A stretch of DNA of 64,000 bases from Microplitis mediator. Lineage: Eukaryota > Arthropoda > Insecta > Hymenoptera > Braconidae. Within the stretch, counting starts at the first letter, position 1, and the number at the start of each line of letters is the position of its first letter. Where the stretch lies: contig NC_079976.1 of assembly GCF_029852145.1 (NCBI RefSeq), positions 22,856,924 to 22,920,923 on the forward strand, in the 5' to 3' direction. Below the pieces are notes generated by a model. It did not search any database. It worked only from the letters and a program-made list of their open reading frames with translations, and had not been told where the DNA came from. Both the position numbers and the translations under genes were made by a program. Shown here piece after piece: positions 47,042 through 58,900 of this stretch.

Positions 47042-48180
47042 ATCAATTTAATTCTTTTATTTTTTTGTATTTAATTTAAAAATTGTCTTATGCCTGCGTG
47101 ATCTTGAAGTTAGCAGACAATTAAAAATTTTATGATAGTAAAGTTAGCTGACATTTGAAATTAAAAAAAATTTTTTTTAACTGATAAATAATGAAAAAAA
47201 AATATTTCTAAAAAAATGCACATGTCGGAAATTTCATGAACTATACGCGCAATTTTTCAAAATATTTTTTTTAATGTTTATTTTTTTGTTAAAAAAAATC
47301 AAAAAATTTTGAAATGTCTGCTCACTTGTCATAAAATTATTGAATTTTTTTTTAAACTAATTAAAGACACAAGAAAATTAAACTAAAAATATGCACAGGT
47401 AGAAAATTTAAAAAACTACAAGTGCAATTTTCTGAAATGTTTTTTTTTTATAATTTATCATTTTTTTTAAAATCCAAAAATTATTAAACGTCTGCTAAAT
47501 TCAGTATCATTATGCCTGCAACATTATGACAGTAAAGTTAGCAGACATTTAACAACATTTTAATTCTTTTTAACAAAAAAATAAATATTAAAAAAAATAT
47601 TTTGAAAAATTGCACATATTGTTTATTAAATTTTCTACAGGTGGATTTTTTTAGAAATATATTTTTTTATGATACTGAAGTTAGCCGACGTCTAATAATT
47701 TTTGGATTTCTTTTAGGCGGTAAATTTACAAAAAAAAAAAATTTGAAAAAATTGCACCTGTAGTTTTTTAAATTTTCTACATGTGCATATTTTTCGTTTT
47801 TTTTTTCTTCAAATTTAATTGTTAAAAAAAAAAACCCAAAAATTTTTAATTGTCTGCTAACTTCAGGGTTATTATTTTTTTAATTATTTATTTATTTTAA
47901 AAAATTTATTCAAATTTCAAATGTCTGCTAACTCTACTGTCATTGCAACATTTACACTCATACTTTAGTATCATAAAAAAAAATATAAAATTTATTTGTT
48001 TACCTTAACATTAATGTTATTACTATTGACAACCATATCATAGGGTTTGTTAATAATTAAATAATTATTACTACGATATAAAATATTTGAGTCAGTTAAT
48101 TTATTAGTCACAACAAATAACTTTTTTATAAAATTAAAAATAATAATTATTTTGTTTATGAACCATAACCACATTGCCAT
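42798..48180 (-). CDS. RPUSD1: RluA-family RNA pseudouridine synthase, RPUSD1-like, three exons
   Basis: Predicted to convert uridine to pseudouridine in RNA. Exons on the minus strand: 48180-48004, 44688-44445, 43141-42798; GT-AG junctions with phases 0 and 1; 254 residues. The catalytic motif HRLDYPTSG holds the conserved Asp (residue 89), and the RNA-binding motif is TGRRHQLRVHC in exon 3. Order and spacing match human RPUSD1 (312 residues): ILYRSNNYLIINKP, then FPHLANP, then the catalytic loop, HINES, and IIGDYTY. Here the loop has the standard RluA HRLD, where human RPUSD1 has HQLD. The N-terminus has about 30 extra, hydrophobic residues, so the true start may be downstream or it may target a membrane or mitochondrion. 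The last eight residues and the stop are encoded by a transposon end; an alternative donor (AG-GTCTGG near 42860) could bypass it. Confidence 0.88.
43142..44444 (-). other. RPUSD1 intron 2, dominated by a foldback element
   Basis: Donor GTATTT at 44444, acceptor TTTCCAG ending at 43142. More than half is the palindrome at 43611-44386. Additional copies of the phrase AGTTGCCTACTAAAATTTAT lie near 43205. Confidence 0.75.
43611..44386. mobile_element. Foldback palindrome with arms of about 370 bp
   Basis: The left arm (43611-43985) and the right arm (about 44015-44386) are reverse complements, including CCGAGAAAATCAAGTGGGTG and its mirror. The central 30-60 bp and part of the inner arms are diverged. 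The ends read TTGCCTACAATATTTTTTCG and its mirror. Non-coding. Confidence 0.8.
44860..45545. repeat. Dispersed repeat built around a (TG)n core, second copy
   Basis: Same family as 9061-9640. A TG array of about 85 bp at 45009-45095 lies between TTTTGAGGTCCTAGG and GTCCGACGATATCTTTGGAA. It ends in GAGCTCGAAGAGCTCGAAAA palindromes and CGGGAAGTTTTGGGGCTGGC (45529-45548). The latter phrase also borders the secreted-peptide duplications. Confidence 0.75.
45570..47960. repeat. Local field of GATACTGAAGTTAGC inverted-repeat units (RPUSD1 intron)
   Basis: Units of roughly 185-260 bp bounded by GAT(A/C)CTGAAGTTAGC(A/C)GAC and its reverse complement. Their centres contain complementary phrases such as AATTGCACCTGTAG and CTACATGTGCATATTTTTAG. 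At least eleven ends occur here in both orientations, at varying divergence. Variants ACAGTAAAGTTAGCAGACAT and GTGTGAATGTAGCAGACGTC are also present. A poly-T run of about 46 bp lies at 46994-47040. No coding. Confidence 0.8.
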
Positions 48181-49926
48181 TTTTTTTATATATTACAAAT
48201 AAATTATTTATGCATAAAAATATTTTATTTTTAACATCAATCACTACTATGAATTATTTTTCATATTTAAATATAAATTATAATTATCATTCAAATCCAG
48301 TAATTTAAATTTTTAGTAAATAAATTTTTTTATGATACAGGTTAGCCGGCATTTAATAATTTTTGAATTTTTTTAAGACAATAAATTATTCAAAAAAAAA
48401 TATTTTTAAAAATTGCACTTGAGTTTTTTGAATTCTCAAGTGCATATTTTTAGTTTTTTTTTTTTGTAATTTATTTGTTTAAAAAAAAAAAAAAAATTAC
48501 AAATTGTCTGCTGACTTCAGGATCATTTTTTTTATGAGTGTGAATGTAGCAGACGTCAAATTTAAAATTATCAATAAATCGAGTAAATAATTTTAAATAA
48601 AATTTAAAAAATGCGCGTTTGAAAAATTTTGAAATTGAGTGCATTTTTTAAAATTATTTACCCTCTTTATTTATAATTTTAAATTTATTTGTCTGCTACA
48701 TTCACTCGTATTTTTTTTTTAGTTGGCAACATTGAATTTTTTTTGCAACAAAAATTAATTTAATTACAAATTAATTAAAAAAATTAACAGAAAAATAAAT
48801 TAATAATTTAATAAACTTTTTTTTTATATTATTTATTTAAATAAACGTTTTACTGGCATGCGCATAAGCGCGCGCTTTTTTAAAATAAAAATTTTGTATA
48901 ATTTATATAAATAATTATCAGTAATTAATAATAATAATAATAATTACTAAGTTATCATAAAAATTAAATTTTTTACTAAAAAAAAAAAATATAAAAATAA
49001 TTCCAACAGCTGACAGCAGGCCGGTATTGGAAAATATATGAAATTTCATGAGTGTGAATGTAGCAGACGTCAAATTTAAAATTATCAATAAATCGAGTAA
49101 ATAATTTTAAATAAAATTTAAAAAATGCACATTTAAAAAATTTTGAAATTGAGTGCATTTTTAAAAATTATTTACCCTCTTTATTTATAATTTTAAATTT
49201 ATTTGTCTGCTACATTCACTCGTATTTTTTTTTTAGTTGGCAACATTGAATTTTTTTTTACAACAAAAATTAATTTAATTACAAAGTAATTAAAAAAATT
49301 AACAGAAAAATAAATTAATAATTTAATAAACTTTTTTTTTATACTAATAAATATTTTTGTTTAATTATTTATTTAAATAAACGTTTTACTGACATGCGCA
49401 TAAGCGCGCGCTTTTTAAAAATAAAAATTTTGTCTAATTTATTTAAATAATTAAAATAATTATCAGTAATTAATAATAATAATTACTGGGTTATCGTAAA
49501 AATTAAATTTTTTACTAAAAAAAAAAATATAAAAAATTCCAACAGCTGACAGGCCGGTATTGGAAAATATGAAATTTCAAATTTAAAAAAACGATTTTAA
49601 AAAAATATGAACGATAATTACTTTAATTAATAGGAATAATGATTGCATTTAATAAAATTATTTTTATTTTCTTAGTAATGTTGATAATTATTTTAAAAAA
49701 TGTATTTATTTGAGTGTGCGCAGAACTACATGCGCATTCGTCCACATGCGCTCTGTATTTACGCATAAATTTCACCTGAAAAAACCGCCATTTGAAAGCA
49801 ATTGGATCAACGGTTGGAATTATAACGTTATAGAATCGTCTAGTAAATTGCATATAAATAAAAATAATTGTAATTTAAATAAAAAGTAATCGTTTGATGT
49901 AAAAAAATTATACGATCGTTTCTAAA
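48181..49926. promoter_or_regulatory. Divergent intergenic region between RPUSD1 and Nup358, with tandem duplication
   Basis: This 1.75-kb region must hold the start sites of both genes. It contains a 515-bp tandem duplication (48534-49570) and further GATACTGAAG-type ends (48328, 48510). A GC-richer stretch at 49710-49810 (GTGTGCGCAGAACTACATGC and following) is the best candidate for the Nup358 promoter. No clear TATA box is seen. Confidence 0.55.
48534..49570. repeat. Two tandem copies of a block of about 515 bp
   Basis: The blocks start at about 48534 and 49049 (both GAGTGTGAATGTAGCAGACG) and end with CAACAGCTGACAG and GGCCGGTATTGGAAAATAT. Both contain GCGCATAAGCGCGCGCTTTT. They differ by small indels and simple-repeat length, so the duplication is fairly recent. 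Confidence 0.85.
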
Positions 49927-52900
49927 ATGTTTCGAACTAAAACGTCAGTTGATCGTCATGTGCAAGAATTATTTCGTAAAATCACGGACGAAAAGGAGGT
50001 GAGTGAGGTTAACTCATATTTATATATATATCTATATATATAGATACGGTAAATAAGCCTATCAACATGTCTTCCGGCATTTTTTCATATTTCTAGAATA
50101 ATTTTTCATGCCGGTATTCACACTTTTTTACTTTAAAGTTCATTATATATTTACTTTATTTATTTTTCAAAGATAAATATGTTATTTTATAATTTTTATT
50201 GAGTCATTTCATTGAATGACTTTTTTGACAATTGTCTGCTATTGTTTTATTAAAAATTTTTTTTTCATTGAGTCAAGTCAAGGTCGAAAATGAATTTAAA
50301 AAAATATGATCCTGAAGTTGGCAGACATTTAAAAATTTTTGAATTTTTGTTCCAATGACTTAATTTAAAAAAAAATAAAAATAAAAATATGCACATGCAG
50401 AAAATTTAAAAAACTATATGTGCAATTTTTTCAAATATTTTTTTTTAAATTTTTTATCGTCTAAAAAAAAATCCAAAAATTATTAGACGTCTGCTAATTT
50501 CAGTATCATAAAAAAATATATATATTATAAATTTTATGATACAGAAATTAGACGTCTAATAATTTTGAATTTTTTTAAAAATCGATACATTAGAAAAAAA
50601 TATATGTAAAAAAATTGCACATGTAGTTTTGTAAATTTTCTACACATGCATATTTTTATTTTTTTTTTTTTTTAATTTTATTTGTAGAAAAGAAAAATTC
50701 AAAAAATTTTTAGTCTTAACGTCAGGATGATACTGAAGTTAGCCGACGTCCAAAAACTTTTGGATTTTTTTTTTAAACACTAAATTATAAAAACAAAATA
50801 TTTGAAAAAAATTCACTTATAATTTATTAAATTTTCTACACGTGCATATTTTTATTTTTTTTTTTAAATTAATTCGTTAAAAAAAAAATTGAAAAATATG
50901 CACATGTAGAAAATTTAATAAACTATAAGTGCAATTTTTGAAAATATTTTTTTTTTATAATTTTAAAACAAAATCAAAAAATTATTACACGTCGGCTAAC
51001 TTCAGTATCATTGAATTTTTTAATTTTTATGATACTGAAGTGAGCAGACGCTTAATAATTTTTGGATTTCTTTTTAGACGATAAACCATAAAAAAAAAAT
51101 TTTTGAAAAAATTGCACCTGTAGTTTTTTTAATTTTCTACATGTGCATATTTTAATTTTAATTTTTTTTTTAAATTAAACTGTTGAAAAGAAAATTCGAA
51201 AATTGTCAATTGTCTGCTTACTTCAGGATCATAAATTTTAAGTGTAATTTATTTTTATTTTATTTTTGGAGCATCCAGTCAATTGATAAAAAAAAAATTT
51301 CATTTATTTTTATTATTTCAATGAATTTAAAAATTGTTAATTTATTTTATTTTGATGAAAAAAAATTTTTAATTTAAAAATTCACTGATTTACATAAATT
51401 TTATTATGATCCTGAAGTTAACCGACGTCTAATAATTTTAGGATTTTTTTAAAAACGATAAATTCTTGAAAAAAAATAAACTAAAAATATACACAGGTAG
51501 AAAGTTGAAAAAACTATAAGTGAAATTTTTTCAAATATTTTTTTTTTAATAATTTATCGTTAAAAAAAAATCTAAAAATTATTAAACGTCGGCTGATTTC
51601 AGTATCATATCATATTTTATTATAAAATTGATTTTCCATCGAAACATTTGACATCTTGTACAGAAAAAAGAATTATTTTGTTTATTTTCAAAATAATCAA
51701 TAATTTTTTTTTTTTATTTTAAATATTTAAAATTTATTTTATTTTGATAAAAAAAATTTGAAAATTTGAAAATGCATTCATTTGCATAGAGTTCTTTTTA
51801 TATTTAAAGGTTTCACATCTCATGTAAAAAAAAAATTCTTTTTTTTTTTTTTAAAATAACCCACTTTTTTTATTTCAAATATTTGAAGTTTATTTTATTT
51901 TAATGAAAAAAAATTTTCAAGTGCGATAATGTGCTCATCTATATAAACTTAATTATCAAATGATTTCTATAACAAAGCATTTGATATCTTGTATATAAAA
52001 AAAAAAATTATCTTATCTATTTTCAAAGTAATCAAATTTTTTTTTCACTACAAAGAATTTTTAAATATTCAAGTTTAGTTTATTTCGATTAGAAAAATTT
52101 AAAATCTGCATATGCGCCGGTTTACATAAATTTATTTATCATATTATTTTTATATCAAAACATTTGTCCTTTTATTTTAAAAAAATTTTTTATTTATTTT
52201 TCAAATGATCAAAATTTTACAAACTGGAAATTAATTTTAAATTAATATAAAAAATTTTTACGATGCTGAAGTTAACCGACAATTAAAAATTTTTGTTTTT
52301 TTTTTAAATTTTTAAACTTAAAAATCTGCTCACGTAAATTTTTTTATTTATTTAAAAATTTGACATCTTTTGTATTAAAAAAAAGTAATTTTTAATATAA
52401 CCAAAATTTTCATTGTTTCAAAGATTTAAAAAATTTTAAAATTAATTTTATTTTGATAAAAAAAATTTTCAAATGCGAAAATGCGCTCATTTACATAAAT
52501 TTAATTATAAAATTATTTTTATATCTAAACATTTGACATCTTGTATTTGAAAAAAAGAACTATTTTATTTATTTTCAAAATAATCAATTTTTTTTTTTAT
52601 TTCAAACATTTTTAAAATTCAATAATTAATTTTACTTTGATACAAAAAATTTTTAAATATCAAAATCCGCTTTTTTTTCTAAACATTTGACATCTTTTAT
52701 AAAAAAAAAAAATATTACTTTCAAAATAACCAAATTTTTTTTTTTTTCAAACATTTAGAAAATTAAAAATTTCATTTTCTCCTGATAAAAAATATTTTTG
52801 AACATAAAAATCTGCTGATTTACATAAATTTATTTATCAAATTATTTTTATATCGAAACATTTGACATCTTTTATTCAAAAAAAATTTATTTTATTTATT

Positions 52901-55900
52901 TTTTAAATGATCAAAATTTTTTTTATTACATACATTTTACAAACTGAAAAATTAATTTTACTTTGATATACAAAATTTTTAAACAAAAATCTGCTCACAA
53001 ATTAATTTTTTTACCTAAAAATTTGATGTCTTTTATAAAATAAAAATAATTTTTAAAATAATCAAAATTTTTTTTATTTCAAACATTTAAAAAATTATAA
53101 AATTAATTTTATTTTGATAAAAAAAATTTTCAAATGCGAAAATGCGCCCCTCTTCATAAATTTAATTATAAAATTATTTTTATATCTAAACATTTTACAT
53201 CTTGTATTTAAAAAAAAAAAAACTTGCAAAAATATCCATTTTTTTTTTATTTCAAACATTTTTAAAATTAAAAAATTCATTTTACTCTGATATAAAAATC
53301 CGCTCACTTACAAAAATTAATTTTTTTATCTAAACATTTGGCATCTTTTATAAAAAAAAAAAGTTACTTTCAAAATAACCAAAATTTTTTTTTATTCCAA
53401 ACATTTAGAAAATTGAAAATTTAATTTTCCTCTGATCAAAAATATTTTTATACATAAAAATCCTTTGATTTACATAAATTTAATTATCAAATTATTTTTA
53501 TAGAAAATCACCTGACACTAAAAATAGCAGACGTTAAAAAAATGACTTTCTTCCAAACGACTAAAATTCTTACCGAAAAAATTGTGATCCTGAAGTGAGC
53601 AGACGATTAGTAATTTTCTGATTTTTTTCACCAAATCAATTCCAAAAGAAACAAAAACTAAAAATTGCACATGTAGAAAATTTTAAAAACCACGGGTGCA
53701 ATTTTTTCAAATACTCGTTTTTTTTATAATTTATCATGTAAAAAAAATCCAAAAATTATTAGACGTCTGCTAACTTCAGTATCAAAAAAAATTTAATATC
53801 AAAAACTTCAAAAAATCTTTTTGCGCATGACCTAAAAATCGTATCCTTACAAAAAACTTGTTTATAAAACAACAAAATTGTCCAACGTCTGCTACTTTCA
53901 GTATCCCAAACATTTGACGTCTTGTCCACAAAAAAAACTGATTTTTTTTTTTTTTAACAGCGATCGCTTCGTTGTTACAACATAGCCAAGCTGTATTACC
54001 AAGTCGGAGACTTCGAGTCTGCTCGTCGATATGTATCGAATTATCTCGAAGTAAAAGTAGAGTCCGCAGCAGCCCACAAATTACTAGCTCAAATAAATGA
54101 AGCATTGGGACAAAAGGAAGCAGCCTTGGCTCAGTACCAGCTATCACTCGAGCTCGATGGTCGTCAAGATGATTTGATCTTAAAAGTATGCGAGCTTTTA
54201 ATAGACGTAGACATCAGCTTGGACATAAATCGTATCAAGTACTGGGTCGACCGAGCAGGTGAGAAATTTCCCCACCACCAAATAGTATTTCAATTAAAAG
54301 AAAAAATGTTGTCATCAGATCGATCTGGAATAAATGACGATCTTGAAGGCTTAATAATATCCGAGTTATCAACACGTCCATCAGACGTTATGTTGCGCGT
54401 TAAATTAATAAAATATTACATTTCTAAAAATCGTATCGCTGATGCTTATCGTCACGCTATCGATGTCGAAGCCAATTACATTCATCGAGATGATTTGCAG
54501 TGGTACGAAACTTTAGTTGACGTCATGACGTTATTTAAGGAAACCAATAAATTTTCTTCATCATTTTGGATAAATTATGTCGCATCTTGGGAGAGATTCG
54601 CTGCTCTATCATGCAAAGACGGTAATAAAGTCAAAACAATTGCCGAGGCAACTCAAGCAATTTTGAATTTCGATTCAGCTTTGCATCAAGTCAAACAACA
54701 GCCCCAACAAAATTCCGCTTTCAATGATCAAATGTTCCATCACATGTCGGGTCAGCTTTATTACCATCTCGCTTGTCTGTTGCTGCGTAAAGCAAAACGT
54801 GAGCAAAAAAATTGGACTGAAACTGCGCGGCTGTGCTGTCCATTGTTACTCAGCGCTTTTCATGCTGCCCCAATAGACCCAACCGGTTCGTGGACTACTG
54901 GTTTGAAAGCTCCTTCTAAAACACTCGTTAATTTATGGCGCAAAGAAGGCTGCTATCGTTGCAGTCAAGCTGCCCATGTGTTGCAAGATTATGCGCGTGA
55001 TAACCCGAAGAAACTGATGGGCAAAATTGAAGAGTTTATGAATAATTCCTGGCGCGAAAATATTTATCGCAAAATATTTAATAACAAAACTCAAGACTTA
55101 ACTAATTCATATTTTGTTAAACATTCAAATCAGAATCCCCCGTTGAGACTTTTGTCAGCCACTGAACTGAAACAATACGACGAAGAGTCGAAAGAAGTTT
55201 ATCCCGATTCCCTACATCATCATGTGTGGCTTGGAATCGTTAACAAGCCGCGTTTGAATAGCAATGAAGTTCCCGGGCCTTATCCCAATGAATACTCACA
55301 CGTGTTTCCAAATTTGCAACTGTCCGTTTATAATTTAAGTCAAGCTTCGCCTGACAGCCTCGGAATTCTCGATATAGACGCGTTTTTGAATGCCACTATA
55401 TTGTGTTCTCTGAAAACTGTTGAAGAACAACAAAAAAGCGGACTGCTGTCACCTGAACGCATGCCCACATTGCCTGCTGATTTGACGAACACTCTGTGTA
55501 CGTCGGTTCAAGAAAAATGGTGGACGTACGCCTACAAAATTTACCGACGATCTGAGATTATTTCCAGTGACATCGGGGAAATACGACAGGAAGTTCAACG
55601 CGGGCTGGAAGTCATTCGTTGCATTGGCAGTCACGGTTTGCATCCCAGTATTTTGGTTCATTTGGCTCGAATTTTTAATCACCGGAGTAAATTATTCAAA
55701 GACAAAGACAATAACGATCTTACATTCATCCAAGCGAGATGCGAATTGTATTGGTCTGCAGCGGTCCCATTACTCGAGCGATTACTCAACAATCAACAGA
55801 TTCGTATGATAAGCACCCGGATTTTTGATTATCAAGGCAAAGAAATGAGCAATCTTGAGCTGAGCAATGCGTTGGAAGAAGGCAGACTTTTGATTGCATG

Positions 55901-58900
55901 TAAATACATCCGTGATAAAAATTACGAACAAGCGAGCGACATTCTTCAGTCATTGAAATGTCCTGAGGCTTCTTTCCATCAAGGGGAAATTTACAAAAAA
56001 CTTGCTGATGAATTAGTTGAGTCACTACCAAAAGAGAGCATCACATCGTCAGTACGGTCTCAGTACACGATAATGCTGACGAAAGCACGGAATTGTTTTT
56101 ACTTGACTTTAGATCGTTTGCGTAGTCCAGGGATAAATCCAAACCATCCATTAAACGCGGAATTGGGAAGCCGACTGGCGATTATTGAAGATGAATTGTG
56201 GCGCAATGACGCCAAGAATGAGGCCGACAATGCTTCTGACGAAAGTTACTCGTCTGCTCACAGCATCACTGAACAATTGGCCAACTCGACGATTAATCAT
56301 TCGAGTATAATAACACCTCGGCGTAATAACCCTCGCACACCTAGACAAGCAAGTACTCCACGTCATCATCATACTTTAGACACCGACATTACGCGCAGCC
56401 GAATCCAATCAGAAGCTCGTCCGAGTCCCGAACGTCTGGACGCACAAATCCGCCAGCTGTTGTACACAAAAGATAATATTTTGCACAGTGTGATGGACCA
56501 ACAAAAAACACTACTGGAGTCTAACAAAGCGTTGACTGAATCCAACAGACAACTGCAGGCAATCGTTGAAGATCTAAGGAAAGAGATGTCGGAATTTCGG
56601 ATTGCAGCGAAACAAAAAAAATCAAAACCTGCTGCTGGTGGTAATCAGTACGAAGATGACACTTATATTTATGATGAAGATTACAGCGACGTTAACTTAC
56701 AAAACTCTCAGCCTATACCTCAACCCATAATTCCACCACCGCATATTCCGACTAATATTTATCAACCACCGCGTCATCCATACTCGCCCCTGGTCTATCC
56801 GAACCAGCTGAGTAATTATTACACAGGATTGCCATTCAATGATCCCGCTCAACTCCAGCCATTTTATCCCCCCAGAGTTTTTCCATTGCCGGCACTCTAT
56901 CCCTCCACGCCTGACCGTTCTATTGGGATCCCAAAAGTTCCAGACATGATGCAACCAGGTATGTTACAACAAAACTTGTTTAATTCACATTTGATCAATC
57001 CGTTACATGAAATTGTCTCTCCTCCCCAAAATCAAGTCCCAGTTCAGCCAGGCATCGATTTATCGTCCACTGCTTTAGCGCCCAAGGAACCAGTAGCCCC
57101 AATTAAAAACGTACCCGTAAATAAAGACCCGCCTGTCAATGTTACCATCACCAGTTCAGATACTGTTCCAACTAGTGCTTCAACTGTCCAACCGACTCTA
57201 AGTATTGTCATTCCACCCCAGCATCGTAAAACTACAGCCATTGCCAATTCAAACCCGACAGTTACCACCAGTACCCCACACAATTATCAGATTCTAATGC
57301 CCACGGGGGCTAAAATTCCTTCGTCAACAAACTTGCCATCGTTTTTCAATGCCAATCAGAACGTCAGTTCAATAATCGGTAGCAATAATATCCCACTGTC
57401 ACAAGACAGAATAAATACCAGTGTGGTATCAACCGGTTCTCACAACAGTTCTATTGAAGCTGTCGAAGTTGAGCATGACCCGATTCCTGACTTCCAACCG
57501 GTGATACCTCTTCCAGCTGAGGTTAAAGTAACAACTGGTGAAGAAGATGAAGAAACGTTATTTTGCGCTAGGGGTAAATTGTTCCGTTTTGCTGACAAAG
57601 AGTGGAAGGATCGCGGTGTAGGAAACGTTAAACTTCTGCGTAATAAAGATGGCAAAGTCCGTTTGCTAATGAGACGTGATCAGGTACTGAAAATTTGTGC
57701 TAATCATCTATTGTCATCTGACATGGAACTCAAAGCGATGCCAAGTAATGATAAAGCCTGGACTTGGGCGGCCAATGACTACGCCGATGAAGAAGTTAGA
57801 CTAGAAAAACTCTGTATTAAATTTAAATTAGTCGAAGAAGCTCAATTATTCAAAGAGAAATTTGATCAAGCGAAAACATCAATCCCCTCATCGCCGCCCA
57901 AAATTAAAGATCAGGAAAAATCCAAAGCTAAAGAAGTTGATAAGAAAACTGATGATAAACCATCAAGTGCGATGATGGTTGGTGGGTTTTCCTTTACTTC
58001 TACGCCGGTTATTCAGTCAACGGTATCTGCTGATGACAACAAACCCAAACAAACTGAAGAACCGGCAAAACCAAGTCCATTTGCTGGGTTTTCATTCAGC
58101 AAAAGCGAGCCATCAATGCCAGCAACTGGATTTTCTTTTGCTAAAACCTTTGCATCAACTCCTGAAGCAGAGGTAACCAGTACAAGTAAACCAGCACTCC
58201 GTCAACCTCAAGGTTTGTCATCTTCGTCGTTGTCGTCAGTATCAAGTTCAGGTTCTCAAATCATGGGAACAATAAATGATGACAATGAAGCCGTTTTGTT
58301 TAACAAAAATGCGAGTTTGATGCGCAGTACTGGTGACTCAGGACAATGGAAAGACCGCGGCATGGGTTCATTGATGCTTTTGCTCAACGAAAAGTCTCGT
58401 AAATTGCGAATATTGATGAGAAAATTGGATACTTCGAAATTGTCTATCAACCACATGGTAACGGGTAATTTTATGATTATGAATTTAAGTGGAGCGTCAA
58501 ATGTTCTCATGTGGTCATCGACGGAACAGATAAAAACCGGGAAATACGAAACTTATGCTGTCTCATTCAAAGATTCATCAGAAGCTGATGACTTCCGTGA
58601 CAAAGTAAATCGCTTGGTAAAAATTATGGTCGACAATGAAATTCCTGTTGAAAATATTATCAAGAATGGCAAGACAATTGAAATAATTGAGTCAATTAAA
58701 CCACCAGCTCCAAAGTCTTTGTCAGAAATGTTCAAACCAGCCGCTGGCTCGTGGGAATGCGCCGGTTGCTATACAAGAAATACTGCGGGAACGACCCAGT
58801 GCGTTGCTTGTTCTGCTCCATCGTCAGTTGTAAGCTCGACGGGTCACAAAATCACCGAAATATTAAAACCACAAACTCCGATATCAGTACTAACATCAGC

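Larger units (their letters stand above)
44689..48003 (-). other. RPUSD1 intron 1, 3.3 kb of repeats
   Basis: Donor GTAAAC at 48003, acceptor TTTTTGTTGCAG ending at 44689. It contains the TG-core repeat (44860-45545) and a dense field of the GATACTGAAGTTAGC family (45570-47960). Confidence 0.85.
49999..53960 (+). other. Nup358 intron 1, repeat-filled
   Basis: Donor GTGAGT at 49999, acceptor TTTTTTTAACAG ending at 53960. Contents: GATACTGAAG-type units (50300-51610 and 53580-53910) and a degenerate tandem array (51600-53520). Little unique sequence is recognisable apart from 50000-50290. Confidence 0.85.

Noticed and set aside
54105..54107. First in-frame ATG of the long exon as Nup358 start
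   Set aside because: The reading frame is open upstream to a good acceptor at 53960, and exon 49927-49998 joins in phase to restore the conserved N-terminal TPR start.
53782..54147. 121-codon minus-strand frame over the Nup358 exon boundary
   Set aside because: Antisense to the exon and to its polypyrimidine tract; no independent support.
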